In this document: positions 40,901 through 55,900 of the stretch, one piece after another
Layout of the letters: every line of letters begins with the position of its first letter
Numbering within the stretch: the first letter of the stretch is position 1
Source of the DNA: Apostichopus japonicus
Taxonomy: Eukaryota > Echinodermata > Holothuroidea > Aspidochirotida > Stichopodidae
Length of the DNA: 64,000 nucleotides
Direction of reading: 5' to 3'
NCBI RefSeq assembly: GCF_037975245.1
Contig: NC_092579.1
Coordinates: 4,180,001-4,244,000, forward strand
Position numbers and translations under genes: made by a program
The notes under the pieces: model-generated
What the model was told of the DNA's origin: nothing
The model's input: the letters and a program-made list of their open reading frames with translations, nothing else
Database searches by the model: none

Positions 40901-43900
40901 CATGACGGGAGAGAAAGAGCATTTTAATTCGTTTTCTTTCGAGGGAAACGACGAATACACTTCTTTTCGCACAGAGGTTCAGATAAGGTTTTTTCAGTAA
41001 ACACTTACTTGAAAAGAGTTGAAAAAAGATGGGATGTAATTGAAAGAAAAGGCAAAATACATATTAAATAGATTAAGACACAGCCGGCGTTGGTGTGCTT
41101 GCATATATAGTTAACATGGAAATTGCTTTGATGCAAGTGTACAGAGTAGAATGATATACAGACATTCCTAGTGTTCAGATGATCTGGAATTGTGGGTTAA
41201 ACAAAACAGGACAAAGATGCTTAAAGGGTTCAAAGGTTAAGGTAATACGTGCCAAAGGCGAGATTAGGTTCAAAGTTGAGCTAAAGGTTAAACTCTGGAA
41301 TATGGAACAAGATACATAGGTTACGTGCAACAGGACAAAGCTGTGGGTCAAGGTTCAAATAAGGAAATAATTTGGTCCAAAGGAAGGACCTATACGTACA
41401 GAAAGTTTCTTCGGGAACAGGAACAAGTTACTTTATATAAGGATGAATGGTTGTATAATGGTAATAAGGTTTACACAGACTCTGGATGCTAGTAGTTAAA
41501 TGTTCAATAGGTTGATGAAGGTCACTTTGGGATATAAACTAGCTTTCATTAGACATATATGTCTGGATAAAGCTGCTTATAAGGTCAAACAGTTGAATAA
41601 AGGTGATAAGGTTTTCATGGAGGGATAATGGCAGTTAAGGGTTCAAAAGGTTCATGAAAGAAATTAGGTTTTAATACAAGCAGTGGTGTATCATCTATCA
41701 TGAGCAACTTCACGATGCTTTTAAGGTTGACTATTACTGTAGGTTGAAATGTGTGATGAGAGTACCTACTATGCTGAAAGCTACATAGCTAACACTAATG
41801 TAGTCATTGCAGATTGCTGGGGGATGGGAGAGGGGAGGGGGAGGGGCAGAGGAAGGGCATGGAGATACTAGGAATGGAAATATACAAAAACACACAAAAA
41901 TGTTCAAGACTGTGATAAAGTTAGCTACTTTAAATATTGAATGTTCAAAGGTAGTGCAAAGATGTAGCAAGACTGAAGATTTTGATGGCAATATTTCAGT
42001 TGGTATTGAAAGTATACACCAGTGATTTTCAGTTATGATATGAATATGTGTCAAAGACACGATCACTAAAGTCGTCATGTTGAGAGGTACGATAAAGGTT
42101 TAAAGATACTTTTACAGTACTTAAGCGATTCAAGTATGATATTAATATTCTCCAATTTGACAGAAAGGTAGGCTACTTTTGAGGCTCGGGGGAAACAGAT
42201 GATGTTTTCCATGTTTTTCCGTATTACTCCGATCGATGCAGATCGGCTTGAATACTATTTTCTTCCCCGTATCACAGTCCTTTCGAGATTGTCGACCGTT
42301 GGCAGCCGCATTCAGCCGATCTTTCAAACTAAACTGGGATGTGTGAGTCAGTGGTGAAAGTTAAGCCGGATGTGTACACAGGCTGACAGTGACGCAAGGA
42401 TTATAACATTCCAAAATTCGTCAAGATTTGTACTTAATGATTCCGAGCGAATGTTTACGTTATACCGTAAACAAACGAATCAAGTTACCTCATCGTATTT
42501 CAAAGTTTTCTCTCATTTCGCGACAAAAAATCTTCGTCTCCCGAGTCTTAAAGTGATTTCTCTGCTGGTGCTTAATTAATACAGCTGGAAAAAAAGGGTA
42601 ATTTCAATCAGAGAGAAAAATTCACGCCAATTATGATATCCATTTCTTTCTTATATTTTTGGATGTTTCAAACAATGAAATATTTTCAAATTATGACTAT
42701 TGTAATATTAGAAACAGAACATGATGACTCCAAAACTATGTATTGTCACTGAAATCAGTCATACTCTTTGTGGTGAAAACCATCCAGCCTATTTATTCAC
42801 AAACCGTCCCCGTTACACCAAAATAGAACTACATATGTACTTCAGTCTGTATGAACCCTCCTAAAAACAACATTGTAAAAAGATTTTCCAGGTCAAGAAA
42901 GATATTATATTTTCGCATTGATTGTGGATACATGTTGATGATTATAATTCTATGCTAATAATATCTAGCTAATGCCAAATTGTAGATATTTTAAGTATTT
43001 ACCTGTCTGTTGTATTTGAAGGAAAGAACAAAATTGTCCATAGATTTGGGGAAAATTCTGCAAATTCTTCAAAAAAATATATATGTTTTGGAGGTTTTAG
43101 TGAACAGTTTTAGTCATTTTCATACCATAATTTGAGCAAATCTTGGTACCTAGGCTTGGCAAAATGTCTGCACACTTGTAAACACACGCACATGCAATCG
43201 CTTTAAATATTGAATTAACTTAATTTGTCCCTGTACGACAGCTGAAAAATTTATTTGGAGTTGGACAAATTCCTTCCAAGAATTCTTCAATATTTACATG
43301 ACTAAACAGTCAGTGTGAAAACTACAGCTCCCCCCCCCCCCCTCCTCTTTTATACTAACGATCATAGAAAATTCCATCCTTGCGAAACTTCCCACAGACA
43401 GTCTCCTCAACTGAATATTATATAGCAACTCTGAAGCACAAAGGAATTCAAACATCTTTACAAAAATTTAGCCAAAATTTATTGGAGCATTTCTTGTTTA
43501 TATTTGAAATAGCTAGAAACTCCCTAATCGTGTAAGGTTTTGGAAACTGCCTTGTAAGGTAAAAAAGCATGTGATAAACGGACAAAAGTCACAAGACCTC
43601 GACTTGACAAACAGCAGCCGTAACGGGAAAAGTGCATTTATCCCGCCCAATTCTTTTAAGTCACGCTATCATCTTGGCATATATCTGATATACTGCAGAC
43701 TCATTACAACTCTTTCTGCACTTTAATCCATCTTATTATTTTGGGCAGATTTTTGCCGCCATTTGGCCAAAATATACCATTTATAATATATCTATTCTTT
43801 TTTTTTTTATTTCAAAATATCAAATCGATAGGAACACTTAGACAGAATGTTTATTTTTTATATATAAATATGATCATGTAAGTTCCATATAAATTATTAA

Positions 43901-46900
43901 GACACACATATACTGTATGTATATATATATGTGTGTGTGTGTGTGTGTATGCATTTGTGTACAGATAGATGTATGGATGGATGGATGGATGGATAGACAG
44001 TGTGTCTGTGTGTGTATGTGTGTGTCAGTATATAGTCTGGTGTAAAAGTGTATAAATATCATGCAATTAAAGTGCAATTTACTATGTGGCCATTAGTTGA
44101 TGAGATTTTGTCAGAAAGTAAATTCTAAATCTTCTCCAAGGTTCCGTAAACACGGTATAATGTACAAAAGTTCTATCAGACTGCGATCATTTTCACGAAT
44201 GAAATGTCTACAAGTGATGTAGGCAATGAAGAAAATAAGTAATGAATTTTTGTAATTATCATCAACGGTATGAACCTGAGGTGACAATTGTTTAGGTCAA
44301 AAGCTTTTGTAAAACTTGGTGCAGTCTGATGGAAATTATTTAAGGATCAAATTGACTATTAAATTCAGACCAAAGAGCGATTTAGTCTTGCAAAGTCGTA
44401 CAAAATGTTAACATCCAAAAGTGAAAACTACGCAACTGGTTATAGAGAGAAAAAAAACAGTTGCTCAGAGTGCTCACGTTACCTTATGTTGGAAGAGTTG
44501 ACAAAAAAGTCACAAAAATGTAATTTAATTACTTGTAGCAAATTTAAAGTCTCAGTGACTATAATTGACTATACGACATTGTTAAGTTTGACACTGTTTA
44601 TATCTACTATACTAGCAAGGAATAACAAACAAAAAAAACACTTGCCAATAGAAAGGGAAGTTATATTGATTCAAAGCAGATACTTTAGTGACTCCAAGTC
44701 ACTATATCAGCTAACACTGTGGTATATGTACTACTTATATGCAGAAACAATTATAGCAGTGCCTAAAAGGAGCTGATATTAGCATGTAGCAACTAACTTT
44801 AAGTGGCTCCTTGTGACTACATGTTAATGCTTAAAACTATTTATATTAAATATTAGTTAGGGGCTGACATATACTTCCAATCAATACTTAAGTATTAAAG
44901 TGACCCTAAGTCATTACATGAGTATAAACATTGTTGTATAGTTAATTTTTATGTAGTAACAATAGCTAAGAGTAGCATGTAGGAACTAGCTTTAAGTGAC
45001 TCCTCGTAGACTACATGTTAATGTTTAATACTATTTATATTAAATACTAGTATCAGAGAGTGACAACAACACTTACCTAAAGGAGCTTACTTATTTACTT
45101 TTCACCAACTACTTAATTATTAAAGTGACCCTAAGTTATTACATAAGTATAAACATTGTTTGTATAGTTTACTAGTTCATGTAGTAACAATAGCTAACAT
45201 CAGCATGTAGCAACTTGCTTTAATATACAGACTCTAGATGTCTTTATGTTAAGTTCACACTGTTGCTTAAGCTATTAGTTGTATAGGAGACAATTTAGAG
45301 AGAGGGGAAAGGTAGAAGAAGCATGGACCCTTTTACTCCCCTTTTGATCCTTTGTTCTCCATCAACCATCTCTCTCCTGTTACGGATATTTTCCTAATTT
45401 TGTCTATCTCTTTGTGTCCTGCTACTGTCCACCATAATGACCATTTTGGTATTATTCATCAATCTGTCTTTGCTTCTAATTTACATTATGAATAGTTATC
45501 CTACTAGTCACTTTTCTCTTGATTGTATAACATGCATATCATCAGCATTGTCAGCTAGCTGACCCCTGAAGAAACTCATGTAATATGATCATCGGGAACT
45601 CGAAAGTCAACAAATACACCACTTTGTTTTAGTGTAAACAGATTGAGCATCAAGTATGTATGTATGTATTTTAGATCCACCTGCACTCGCAAAGAAGCCA
45701 TCATTGGCTTATCAAAGCCGCAAGCTGACCGAAGTCAGTCTCTTAGATTCATATTTAACGTCCATGATTATGAACTGTCAACAACTCTGTAACTGGACGA
45801 CATACATTAATCTTGGAGTGACTCGAACTCGGGACCTTATGATTGAAAGGCACCGATGTTAACCAGTGAGCTAACACTCCTATAAGTCAAAATGAAAAGC
45901 TGCAGCAGCTGCAGAATCTACTGCAGCAAGGCTGAATCAATATCAAACAAGAGAGGTTATCTCGGCAAAACAGCAGTGCCTATTGTGGGAAACTCAACGG
46001 CACAAAAAAATATTTCATCTTATGCAGCCTAGCTGCAGGATGCTGCAGCCCCCTCAGCATTCTACCTTTGACACATCGCCTAAACCAGTTTGATCTAATT
46101 ATTGAAGTTCTATTTCCCACATGTCGCTCACATTTGAAAGAGGTTTGAAGAAGGACGGATATATCACATTTATATACTTGATATTTCCTCTACAAAATCA
46201 CAAATCCCTCCCCTCCCCTTCCAAATTCCCCAAATGCCTTCAAATACACTCATTCACATAACACACACATCAAAACATACATGCACATAACATACATAAA
46301 AACATGTATGCATTCACACAACACACACATAAAAACTGTCATTCATATAACACACATCAAAACACACTTTCACACCACACGCACACACATCAAAAACAAC
46401 ACAGGAATCTACTTCATTCAGGCATTCAGCTACTCCCTTCAATCTGTTGTTTCCCAATCCATGTCCGACCCCAACGCAGAAATAAGTTATATATGTTATT
46501 TTTGATACAAGATTACAAATGGACTGAAATTGGTATTTAAAAGATCATAAAATGAAATCTACTTCTCTGTTTTTTTGTGTGTTTTGTGTTTTTTCTTGTG
46601 CCCCTGACTTTATTGCAATTTACTGGGAAAGAGGCCTCTGAAATACTGATGACTTCGTTTCAACCTCTCTCACTTGCGGTCAATGTTTTAGGTTTCTAGT
46701 ATCAAAATCACAGCTGCCCTGGTGATTGCCTACGTCTTTTAAGCAATCTTCCGTGCTTACTTCCGTGGTCTAGAGTACGAAAATAATTTGCGGTTTCATA
46801 AATTGGAACAAGACATCGAGAGGGAGGGGAACATCAAAGGATGAAATAGTGGATCTTTAGATATTTCAACTGGAAAGATACTAAAAGCTAAGTTTGGGTT

Positions 46901-49900
46901 GAAGCTGGAGAGAAAATAAAATGAAAATAATACTGTGCTCTCTGATTTCACGTTCTTGACTCTCCCTCCCTCTGTATTTTTTAAGAGACAACTTAATTAT
47001 TTCTGTCTGATTCCTAGTTTCTTTTTTTTTTCTCTACCCCCCCCCCCCCCCAGCATCCTACCTTTGACACAGTGTCTAGCCATTCAGATCGCTAAATAAC
47101 TAACTGGGATCCAATTATCTGTAAATATTACACGCCCACTCTGTAAATGTTATTAACCACCCAATTCAACAACAGCTCCATGCATGGGCAAGAACTTTAG
47201 CCTTCTATCATATATTTTTGACAAAACTAATTTCCCACTGATTTTTTTTTTTTTTTTCCATTTTATAAGTCAAATCAAAATTAACACTAAAATACTGTAC
47301 AGAAGGTTTGATTCCAAACTTGAAGGTTTCATTCTAGCTTCAAGAAAAGAAAAATGAAGGTGAAGATAAAACTGTCTATACATCAGAGTAATGACATGTT
47401 CTGAATTCCAAAGGAAGAAATTTGTAAGACTAGGAGGGGAAACTTGAAAAAAAAACTACAAAAAGTAGCAAATTAATACTAGTTTACACTTATTAATGTT
47501 TCTACATTGTGTAGGACCAAAACAAGAAGAGGGTAAACTCTTGTTTCCTACATTAAGTTCCACAAATAATAATAAGAACTCCAAAGTGGATATATGAAAA
47601 GACATCACTCTTGTATATTATGTTTAATATTTAGCCTTCCTGTCAAGCTGTCCAGATGTTGTCGTCATGTGATTAAATAAACACTAACGAGTGCTGCTCG
47701 AATCTTGGCTAATCAAGAAATTTCTAGCAACAAACAAAACTGATTAGATTTCCCCTGCCAATAATTTATCTGTTATATCAACACAGGAATCATCTCTCGA
47801 AACACCGATTCAAAACGTCTAAAAATAACGCTCCTTCCCTCCATCCTTTGTCCCCTGCTTTAGAGCCGATCACGTCATATACATCCGCCGATACAAAATC
47901 ACGACACATTAGAAATTTCTGGCAAACTCACGGACAAACGGACGGATGTTTTGAGGGTGAAAATGTAAAAGCCCTTTGGTGACAACACTCTAGACTGATC
48001 GCATGCACCTTTTGCCTATAAATATATTCTGTGATTGAATACCAACTCTTCAACATCAAACACTGCAAATTAAACAGCCACGAGGGAAATGCGCCCTGCG
48101 ACATCGGATGACGACGACGACACAGGCCGGGGTTTGAACTTCCTATGCAACGACAATCACCGAGCTATTAACAATCTCCCAGAGCTTGTAACCAGCATTG
48201 ACGTCATCCATCTTGCAAGGAGAAAGAAGGAAACTAATTTCTTGGGCTCTGACTACCCTGGGATTTTGGGTAGAGATGATGGAATTTTTTTTCTTTCTTT
48301 TTTTCTTTCTCGGAGCTAAGAGTTTGTTAAGAGAAAATGAAAGAAAAAAGGAAACAACTGCTCTTTTACATCCGATGAGACAAGCTAAAGAGGAAATGGC
48401 AGTCTGTCTCCAGAAGTGTCTGGCATGGACAAATATTGCTGTGTTTTGTCTCGGCATGTTTCCATTCTGAGAGTCAGTACTACCAATAAAGTATGCTTCA
48501 TACGATCATGGTAGACCCCGTGATTATGTCAGCATACAAACAACTTAGCGAAGAGAAGCAAGAAAAAAAAAAGGTTGATCAGCCTTTTAAAAGAAACGCT
48601 CTCCTTTTTAAATTTTGACTTTAACGAATAAATGAAATCAACTGAATACAAACACGCGCAATGTATGCGTGCCCTTTTTTTTTTCTAATTATCTTCCAAG
48701 GTTACATCCAGACATGAATAATACATAAACAAGGGAAGACCAAAAAAATACTTAAACACAACATTCAAAGGAGGTCACATTTTCACCCTCAACTCTTTCC
48801 CCTTTTCAATCGGTTTAACATCGTACAGAGTACACACATTATACTGATGAGGGTAAATCAAATAGTGAATTCTGTAGCTAATGTGTTTGTGTGCAGGCAG
48901 GAGATGCATTTGAGTTTATAACACTTCTAGCTGCCTTGTGTTGGTCTCCGACATTAAACTGAAGAAGCTGTAGATAATATTAAATTGTTCGTATGGAATT
49001 CATGTATCAGAGTCAAACATTATATTTATATCAGATTTGTTAGCCTTGTATATATAAGCCATCGCGAGTATTAACGATCGTCATCTGATAACCGACTTAG
49101 CGTGACCAACCCTTCAACAAACTTCTACGGTAAAAGATCCTACGCTTACGCCGCCGCCAACTTATGGAACAAACTTCCTGCCAACATTCGCCATGCACCT
49201 TCCTTGGGAATTTTCAAATCCAAACTCAAAACACACCTTTTCCGGCTGCATTTCTATGAAACATAAATATATCTTTCCTTTTATGGCTGTTTTAGTGTCA
49301 CCATTTTACATAATTGAATTCCATTGCAATATTTGTGCAATATATATTTGCTATGTGTTTTATGCTATTATTGATTCTGTATATTGTAAAATAGTTATAT
49401 AGTTATTTTAGTAGTTTTTCACATATTTGATGTTGTTTTACACTGTATTTTTAACATTTCCTTTACTGACATTGTGTAATTTTATCTTTGTTAGGTGTAT
49501 TGGTTTTGTATTTATGTTTTACGACTTTGTTTTTATGTATTATGTTTTGTAAAGCACTTTAAGCCTTTGCATATTGTGCTATATAAGTTGCATATTATTA
49601 TTATTATTATTAACTACCAGGAGACATACATGACCACCCAAGAGTATACAAAAACACAGATGGACGGACGGAGAGACAGACAGAAGTACAGAGAGAAGCT
49701 ATCAGCGTTTGATACTCCATCATAATTCCTAAACAATAACATAATATTAATATCATAATAAGTATTCTCTGTGATAAACACTCAGAGACTATTGTATTGG
49801 GTGATATGTAAAGGTTATTTATTATTATTATGATACATCTACATTAGATGAATACAGGCAGATATAGAGCTGGGCTAAAATGGAGAGAAGAATACATTAT

Positions 49901-52900
49901 ATGGCACAGGGGAGGTAAGGGGGGGTGACAATAAAGGTAGTTTTAGGTGTAAACAATTATCAATTCTTAAAGTACAGCTTCATATTAGCCATAATATTAT
50001 GAAAAGGTCGATGTAGTTCATGGGGGCAGACTAGTCCTGGGATTAAAAATAAACAACTACTACAAAAGCTTTCATATTTAAGTATGGAATCTGTTAGCTT
50101 TCATTGAGTTCACTGATATTTAGCTTAATTATATTCTGGTGTGTGCTAGTGGGAGGGTAGGTGGGGGGGGGGGGGGTGGGGTGGGAGTATTTGGAGGAGT
50201 GTATATGAGAAAGTACACTTGCAGAAGGCAACAGAAACTTACCATTGGTGGTACACATTGACCTGCAAACTGTTCTAAAAATTAATTATACTTCTTTTAA
50301 GATCTGTAATGTTTCATTTTCAAGTTTGGCTTTATGGAGGAGCAATATAAGATGCCTTCCTCTCAAAAAGGTCTCGCAACCACTAACTTCATCTTGTCTC
50401 CTCTATATTCCTACTAATGTAACAGATCTTTTCCTCATCATTTTTAACCTCCTCTCTACCAAAAGACCTTAACGATTAAAACAACTGACGGCGTTGCACG
50501 TACCTGTCCGTGGAATTCGATCCCCATACTGAGTGTATTGATGAGGATGCTGGCTAAGATCCCTCGCATGAAATATTTACTCTCTACGATTTCTCTGGTT
50601 TTCATCCTCGACCAGTGAATGATACCTATAGGCCTCCGTCGTATCTGTGGAACAAAACAAACAAACAATGCCCGACTGATTCGATTAAGGAATAAAAGAG
50701 CCATCTTAAATCATCATTCGCCGCTCGAAGCGTGAGAGAGCACAGGATTACGAGATCGCAATAATATCGCTAGACAGCTTCTTCGGAATACATTCGCTAA
50801 TGCCAATCATGCGTACAACCATACAATGACGGTCTCTTCACTGAATGATCTGTAATGACCTTCGCTAGAAATAAGGCCGAACCAAAGAATCGAACACAGC
50901 TCCTATAATACACTTACAGAGATAAACAGCAGCTGTAACGTTATGTTCATTATGACACACGTTTTTTTTACATAATTTCTTATGTGAGTTACTGTAATAA
51001 TTAGTAATGTAACCAAGCAGCAATGGGTGTTGGGGGTGCTCTGCCAATCTTTCCCTACTTTAGAATTCTCCTTTGTCTTAAAGACTTGCATAGCAGGTGT
51101 GTATTATTTGTCACACCCATTCCTGCTCCCAGGACAGCCACTTAACAAGCCCTATCTTACAGACCAAGGTGTACCTCAGCACCTGACCAATTACTCAAAT
51201 ACTGGAGGGAGGTGAAGGGAATCCCATTCATTCATCACCACAGTGTAGCCATTTGTAACAAATTTGTATTAAGAATTATTAAAAAGAACATAACCAAACT
51301 CCAGTTCCCAACTCGCAAATCCAGAAATACCAAATACACAGAAGAACTCTGTTCGACAACATCGCACAGCATAAATTAAGTGTTGCTGTGACCAGATGTT
51401 TTTAATTGTATACATGATCATTGTTACCTTTTTAAAGTATGACCCCATCCATCTTATCTATTTGGAGAACTTCTACCTCGAGGACGCATGTTTAAATTTT
51501 GTGTTTTCGATCGGTAAATTTGATGAATGATCCCGACCTTGCATATATCTTTGTAAGTGTACAATGTTTCCCCACAATAATCACGGTACATGTATGGATA
51601 GCTTTAATATGCAGCGAAGTGAACCGACTTTGCCAAATTATTGCAACCTTCGCTTCTCACATTATCTAAGTAATGTTTGATGTTGTGTACTCTTTAAGGC
51701 TTACGAGATGCATATAATTTACATGCTACCAGTATATGTGGTTCCCTTATGAATAATTCATAATGCACATACTGTAGTAGCTCTGTATACATCTACATTT
51801 GTCATTAAATGATATTGCCTAACATGTTTGCAGGTAAGCCATATAAGTAACATTTGCAGACATTTGAAACTGTCACAGTATCAGATCTGTTCTCTACATT
51901 ACATGAAAAACAACTAGTCAGTTTTGAATAGTCTAACAATGTTCAAATATGGACAGGCAGAATTTGTGGGATTTATGGGATTGGAGGGTGGTGGAGAGGG
52001 GGTAGAAAGAGGAAATGTTATGCCCCAAAGTTACTATGGATGCACCCCTTATACAATCCATCATAGGAACTGAGGAGGTAATACCCAGACCCCCTTATGG
52101 GCATCTCCTAAGGAGGGTTCTATGTTTCACGCAAAACAAAATGAAATGGATTACATATTGAAACCAAAAACAGGCAATATTAAAATGATATCTTGAAATA
52201 ACATTTCTTTTTCAAGTCTGTTCTTACATAGCTCATTCAGCCAGTACCTACTGTATAGCTATTGTGAAAGTTGAATGTAACCGAAAAAAAATGTCTGATT
52301 ATTCTAATAGTCAAACTATTTTGTTTTCCATTTTTCTTTCCTTTTCTAAGTACCTGAGTTTGTTTACTTAACGTCTTGAAACCTTCTTAAATGTTTAATT
52401 TTTATTCATATCTTAAATCCATGCATGTATTTCTTGTTTGTTCTGGTGATTGTTCAAGACCAGTAGCAGGTTTTATTAAGCAAAATTATCAAGAAAACAT
52501 TGGAAACGAGACATTTCTCAAATTTTAACTTTTTCTAGAATGTTCAAAAATCGTAAGATTTGTTATTTAATTATTGAAGATTCACTGGTCAAGGAGCATA
52601 GCAAATTAGGCACTTGGCATACCCTTTCGAAGATTCTAAACTAAGCAGATTTTGATTCCAAGCAAAATTTTATTCCTCCACTCCATGCCCCTCCCCCCTC
52701 CCCACCCCCTCACAATAACTCTATTTTACTAAAATGGAGCCTAAATGCATATATGCTTAGTAATGGAACACAATGATGAAGAATGTAACTATCCCTACTG
52801 TTGATGATAACAATGTCTGTCCTAAATCTTATATGCAAATTTCACATAAAACATGTGAAAGCTATTTTTAGAGGCTATTATTTGTTTACAACATCAACAA

Positions 52901-55900
52901 CAATGTTATGACACTAGTGTGTATTACAATGACAATTCATCTTGTGCCCTTTTCTAACAAAAGAACAAATCTGTAAGTTATGAAGATGACAATAGTCTTT
53001 AGACGAGAAGGCCGTTGCATTGCTTTATTTACTGTTGCTAGACAAAAATATTGATCTGTGTTGAAAATTGAATGTGGCCTTTTGTTCCACAGCCATCAAA
53101 GATGCACGTTATAACCAGAGATTGCATCAAACTCAAAGTCATAGATGGGCGAGTTCAGCGTTAGAACACATAGGATTTGTAAGTATGACATGAGTGGCAC
53201 AGTTACATATATATACATATATATATGTATTTACTCCATTTATGCTCCATAGATCTATGCACCTTAGATTATAAATTTATCACTATATACTATACAACAC
53301 AGATGAAATATTAGAAGCACAAATTTGAGAATAACGAAAAGTGCATATTTGTGAAATTCGTAATATATGCATATCTGAAAAAGTCTTTGATCGTTGCCTG
53401 TGTTGTATAAAGTGTTAATTCTTATAATAAATGTATCATACATGGACAGGTATTGTATTATATGAATATATTTATGCAAATATATATATGTGTATATATA
53501 TGTGTATATATATATACACATATATATGCTCCTTACAACTCTGAATCCTAGACACAGACAAAACAAAACAACACTGTCCAGCTGCACTTATTTTCTATGA
53601 TACAAATATAATTTGTATTATAGTTTTATGTGGAATACCGTCCCATTAATACCAGATTACCTAATCTTTGACTAATTACAGAGAATTAGATAATTGTAGA
53701 GTAAATATTGATAAGTGATAGGTAAAGATGACTCACTCTAAACCCTGCTCTATGCTCCACATCCGAGTCCGCCCCGGTTACAGAGAATTAGATAATTGTA
53801 GAGGAATATTGATTAGCGATAGGTAAAGATGACTCACTCTAAACCCTGCTCTATGCTCCACATCCGAGTCCGCCCCGGTTACAGAGAATTAGATAATTGT
53901 AGAGGAATATTGATTAGCGATAGGTAAAGATGACTCACTCTAAACCCTGCTCTATGCTCCACATCCGAGTCCGCCCCGGTTACAGAGAATTAGATAATTG
54001 TAGAGGAATATTGATTAGCGATAGGTAAAGATGACTCACTCTAAACCCTGCTCTATGCTCCACATCCGAGTCCGCCCCGGTTACAGAGAATTAGATAATT
54101 GTAGAGGAATATTGATTAGCGATAGGTAAAGATGACTCACTCTAAACCCTGCTCTATGCTCCACATCCCAGTCCGCCCCGGTTACAGAGAATTAGATAAT
54201 TGTAGAGGAATATTGATTAGCGATAGGTAAAGATGACTCACTCTAAACCCTGCTCTATGCTCCACATCCGAGTCCGCCCCGGTTACAGAGAATTAGATAA
54301 TTGTAGAGAAAATATTGATAAGTGATAGGTAAAGATGACTCACTCTAAACCCTGCTCTATGCTCCACATCCGAGTCCGCCCCGGATGTGTCTTCGTCTTC
54401 CTCTTCCTCCCCAGAGCTGGAACTCTCATCCGAGGCATCCTCCTCATCCCTGTTCCTCAGGCAACTTGGTCTGTGTACTAGACAAGGGGCGTGTGTAGGG
54501 CAAGGGGTGTGGATAGGACAAGGCGTGTGGACGGGGCAAGAGGTGTGAGTGGAATGACCTGCAGGTGGAAGGACGGGGTAGGGGTTAGTCAAGGGAGGGG
54601 CTGATAACCTTTGTGCTAAAGGCTGGTGCAGTGGAACAAGGGTATCTGTGAAAGCAAAGATAAAGAGAGGGAAAAAAAATTAGACAAAAGGGTAGACCCC
54701 TGGGTAAACAATAACAGTTAATGATGAATATTATATCGCCATGGGGATACAGAAAAAAATTGAGTGACCAGAATGCAGCCTGTGTCAAATTGTTATACAT
54801 TATGCAGGGACATTTTCAAGTGGAATCATTCAGGGATCAATTGAATGTTAAAGTCTTCGTATAAGCAGTTTCGAAAGCCCAGAACTTTTCACCTTTTAAA
54901 AATACTATTTTTTCCTGTGTAAATACTGCCATACCATCTTTTGCCCATGTATACAGTGATAAGACCATTTCGCATGACATTTCGCAATGGGATCCCTGAC
55001 AAATTATTTCCTGGGATTAGTTCTCCTAGATATATGCAATATGCACTTACGGGGCAGTAAACAAGAAAGTAGTGGTTGACTACCAGCTATGAATTAACTA
55101 ACAATGAAAATGAAACTGGGGTTATGGGAAAGATTTAAAATTTCCCAGACTAATATTAAATTACACACTACAGGATCAGGCTTTCTTAATAAATATCTCC
55201 AAGTTTATCTTTGGAAATGCATTAGACCAAAATTGAACATGATAGAAATTGGAACAATTTGCGCCTCACAGCGAGGAAAATCAGCCATGTTTTTGTTTGT
55301 CATGTTCCAATTCCTTCCAACAAGAAATCAGACCAAAATATTTTGCTTTTTACAACTGATGGCATCCGAATCCTCCTGACTATCTTTTAAATGCTTTTTC
55401 CCCTCATTTTCCTGTTATTTTAAGAGTTTTCATTGTCATTTCCCAAAAGTACACACATCCAATTCTGTCAAAGTTTTGTGAGCTAGCCTAGGATTGACTT
55501 CTTTGTTTTTCTAGTCATTAATCGTGGGCTAAACACCTAGGCAGCCAGAAACCTCGGCCGACAGGGAGAGTGTAAGTAAATGCACCTGCTGATATGTTAC
55601 TTTCCTTAATTTCAATGTTGACACCTGCAAATGCCAGAAAGATAAATTAAGATCTCGGAACATAGAGACAGCCATAAATGTCAGGTAACGAGGGGTTCTG
55701 TCCGAAAACGCTTTCACGGACTATCTCGCACTTAAACACAGAACTTGCCGTGTATGGGAAAACATTACGCTCTTTTAAGCAAGTATAAAATAAAGGGTGA
55801 GGTTTTCTGAAGAGGAAGAAACACTTGAAGTCAAATATGTTCGTACCAGACTGGCTGATGACTGTAAACACAATACGCTGCGCAAAACTTTGGATCATAG

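Noticed and set aside
44405-44776. 123-codon plus-strand ORF
   Set aside because: It runs into a tandem repeat copy, is AT-rich by composition, and has no recognisable domain.
48089-48470. Overlapping ORFs on both strands
   Set aside because: They combine a possible tRNA-like relic with a T-rich tract; none has motif or splice support.
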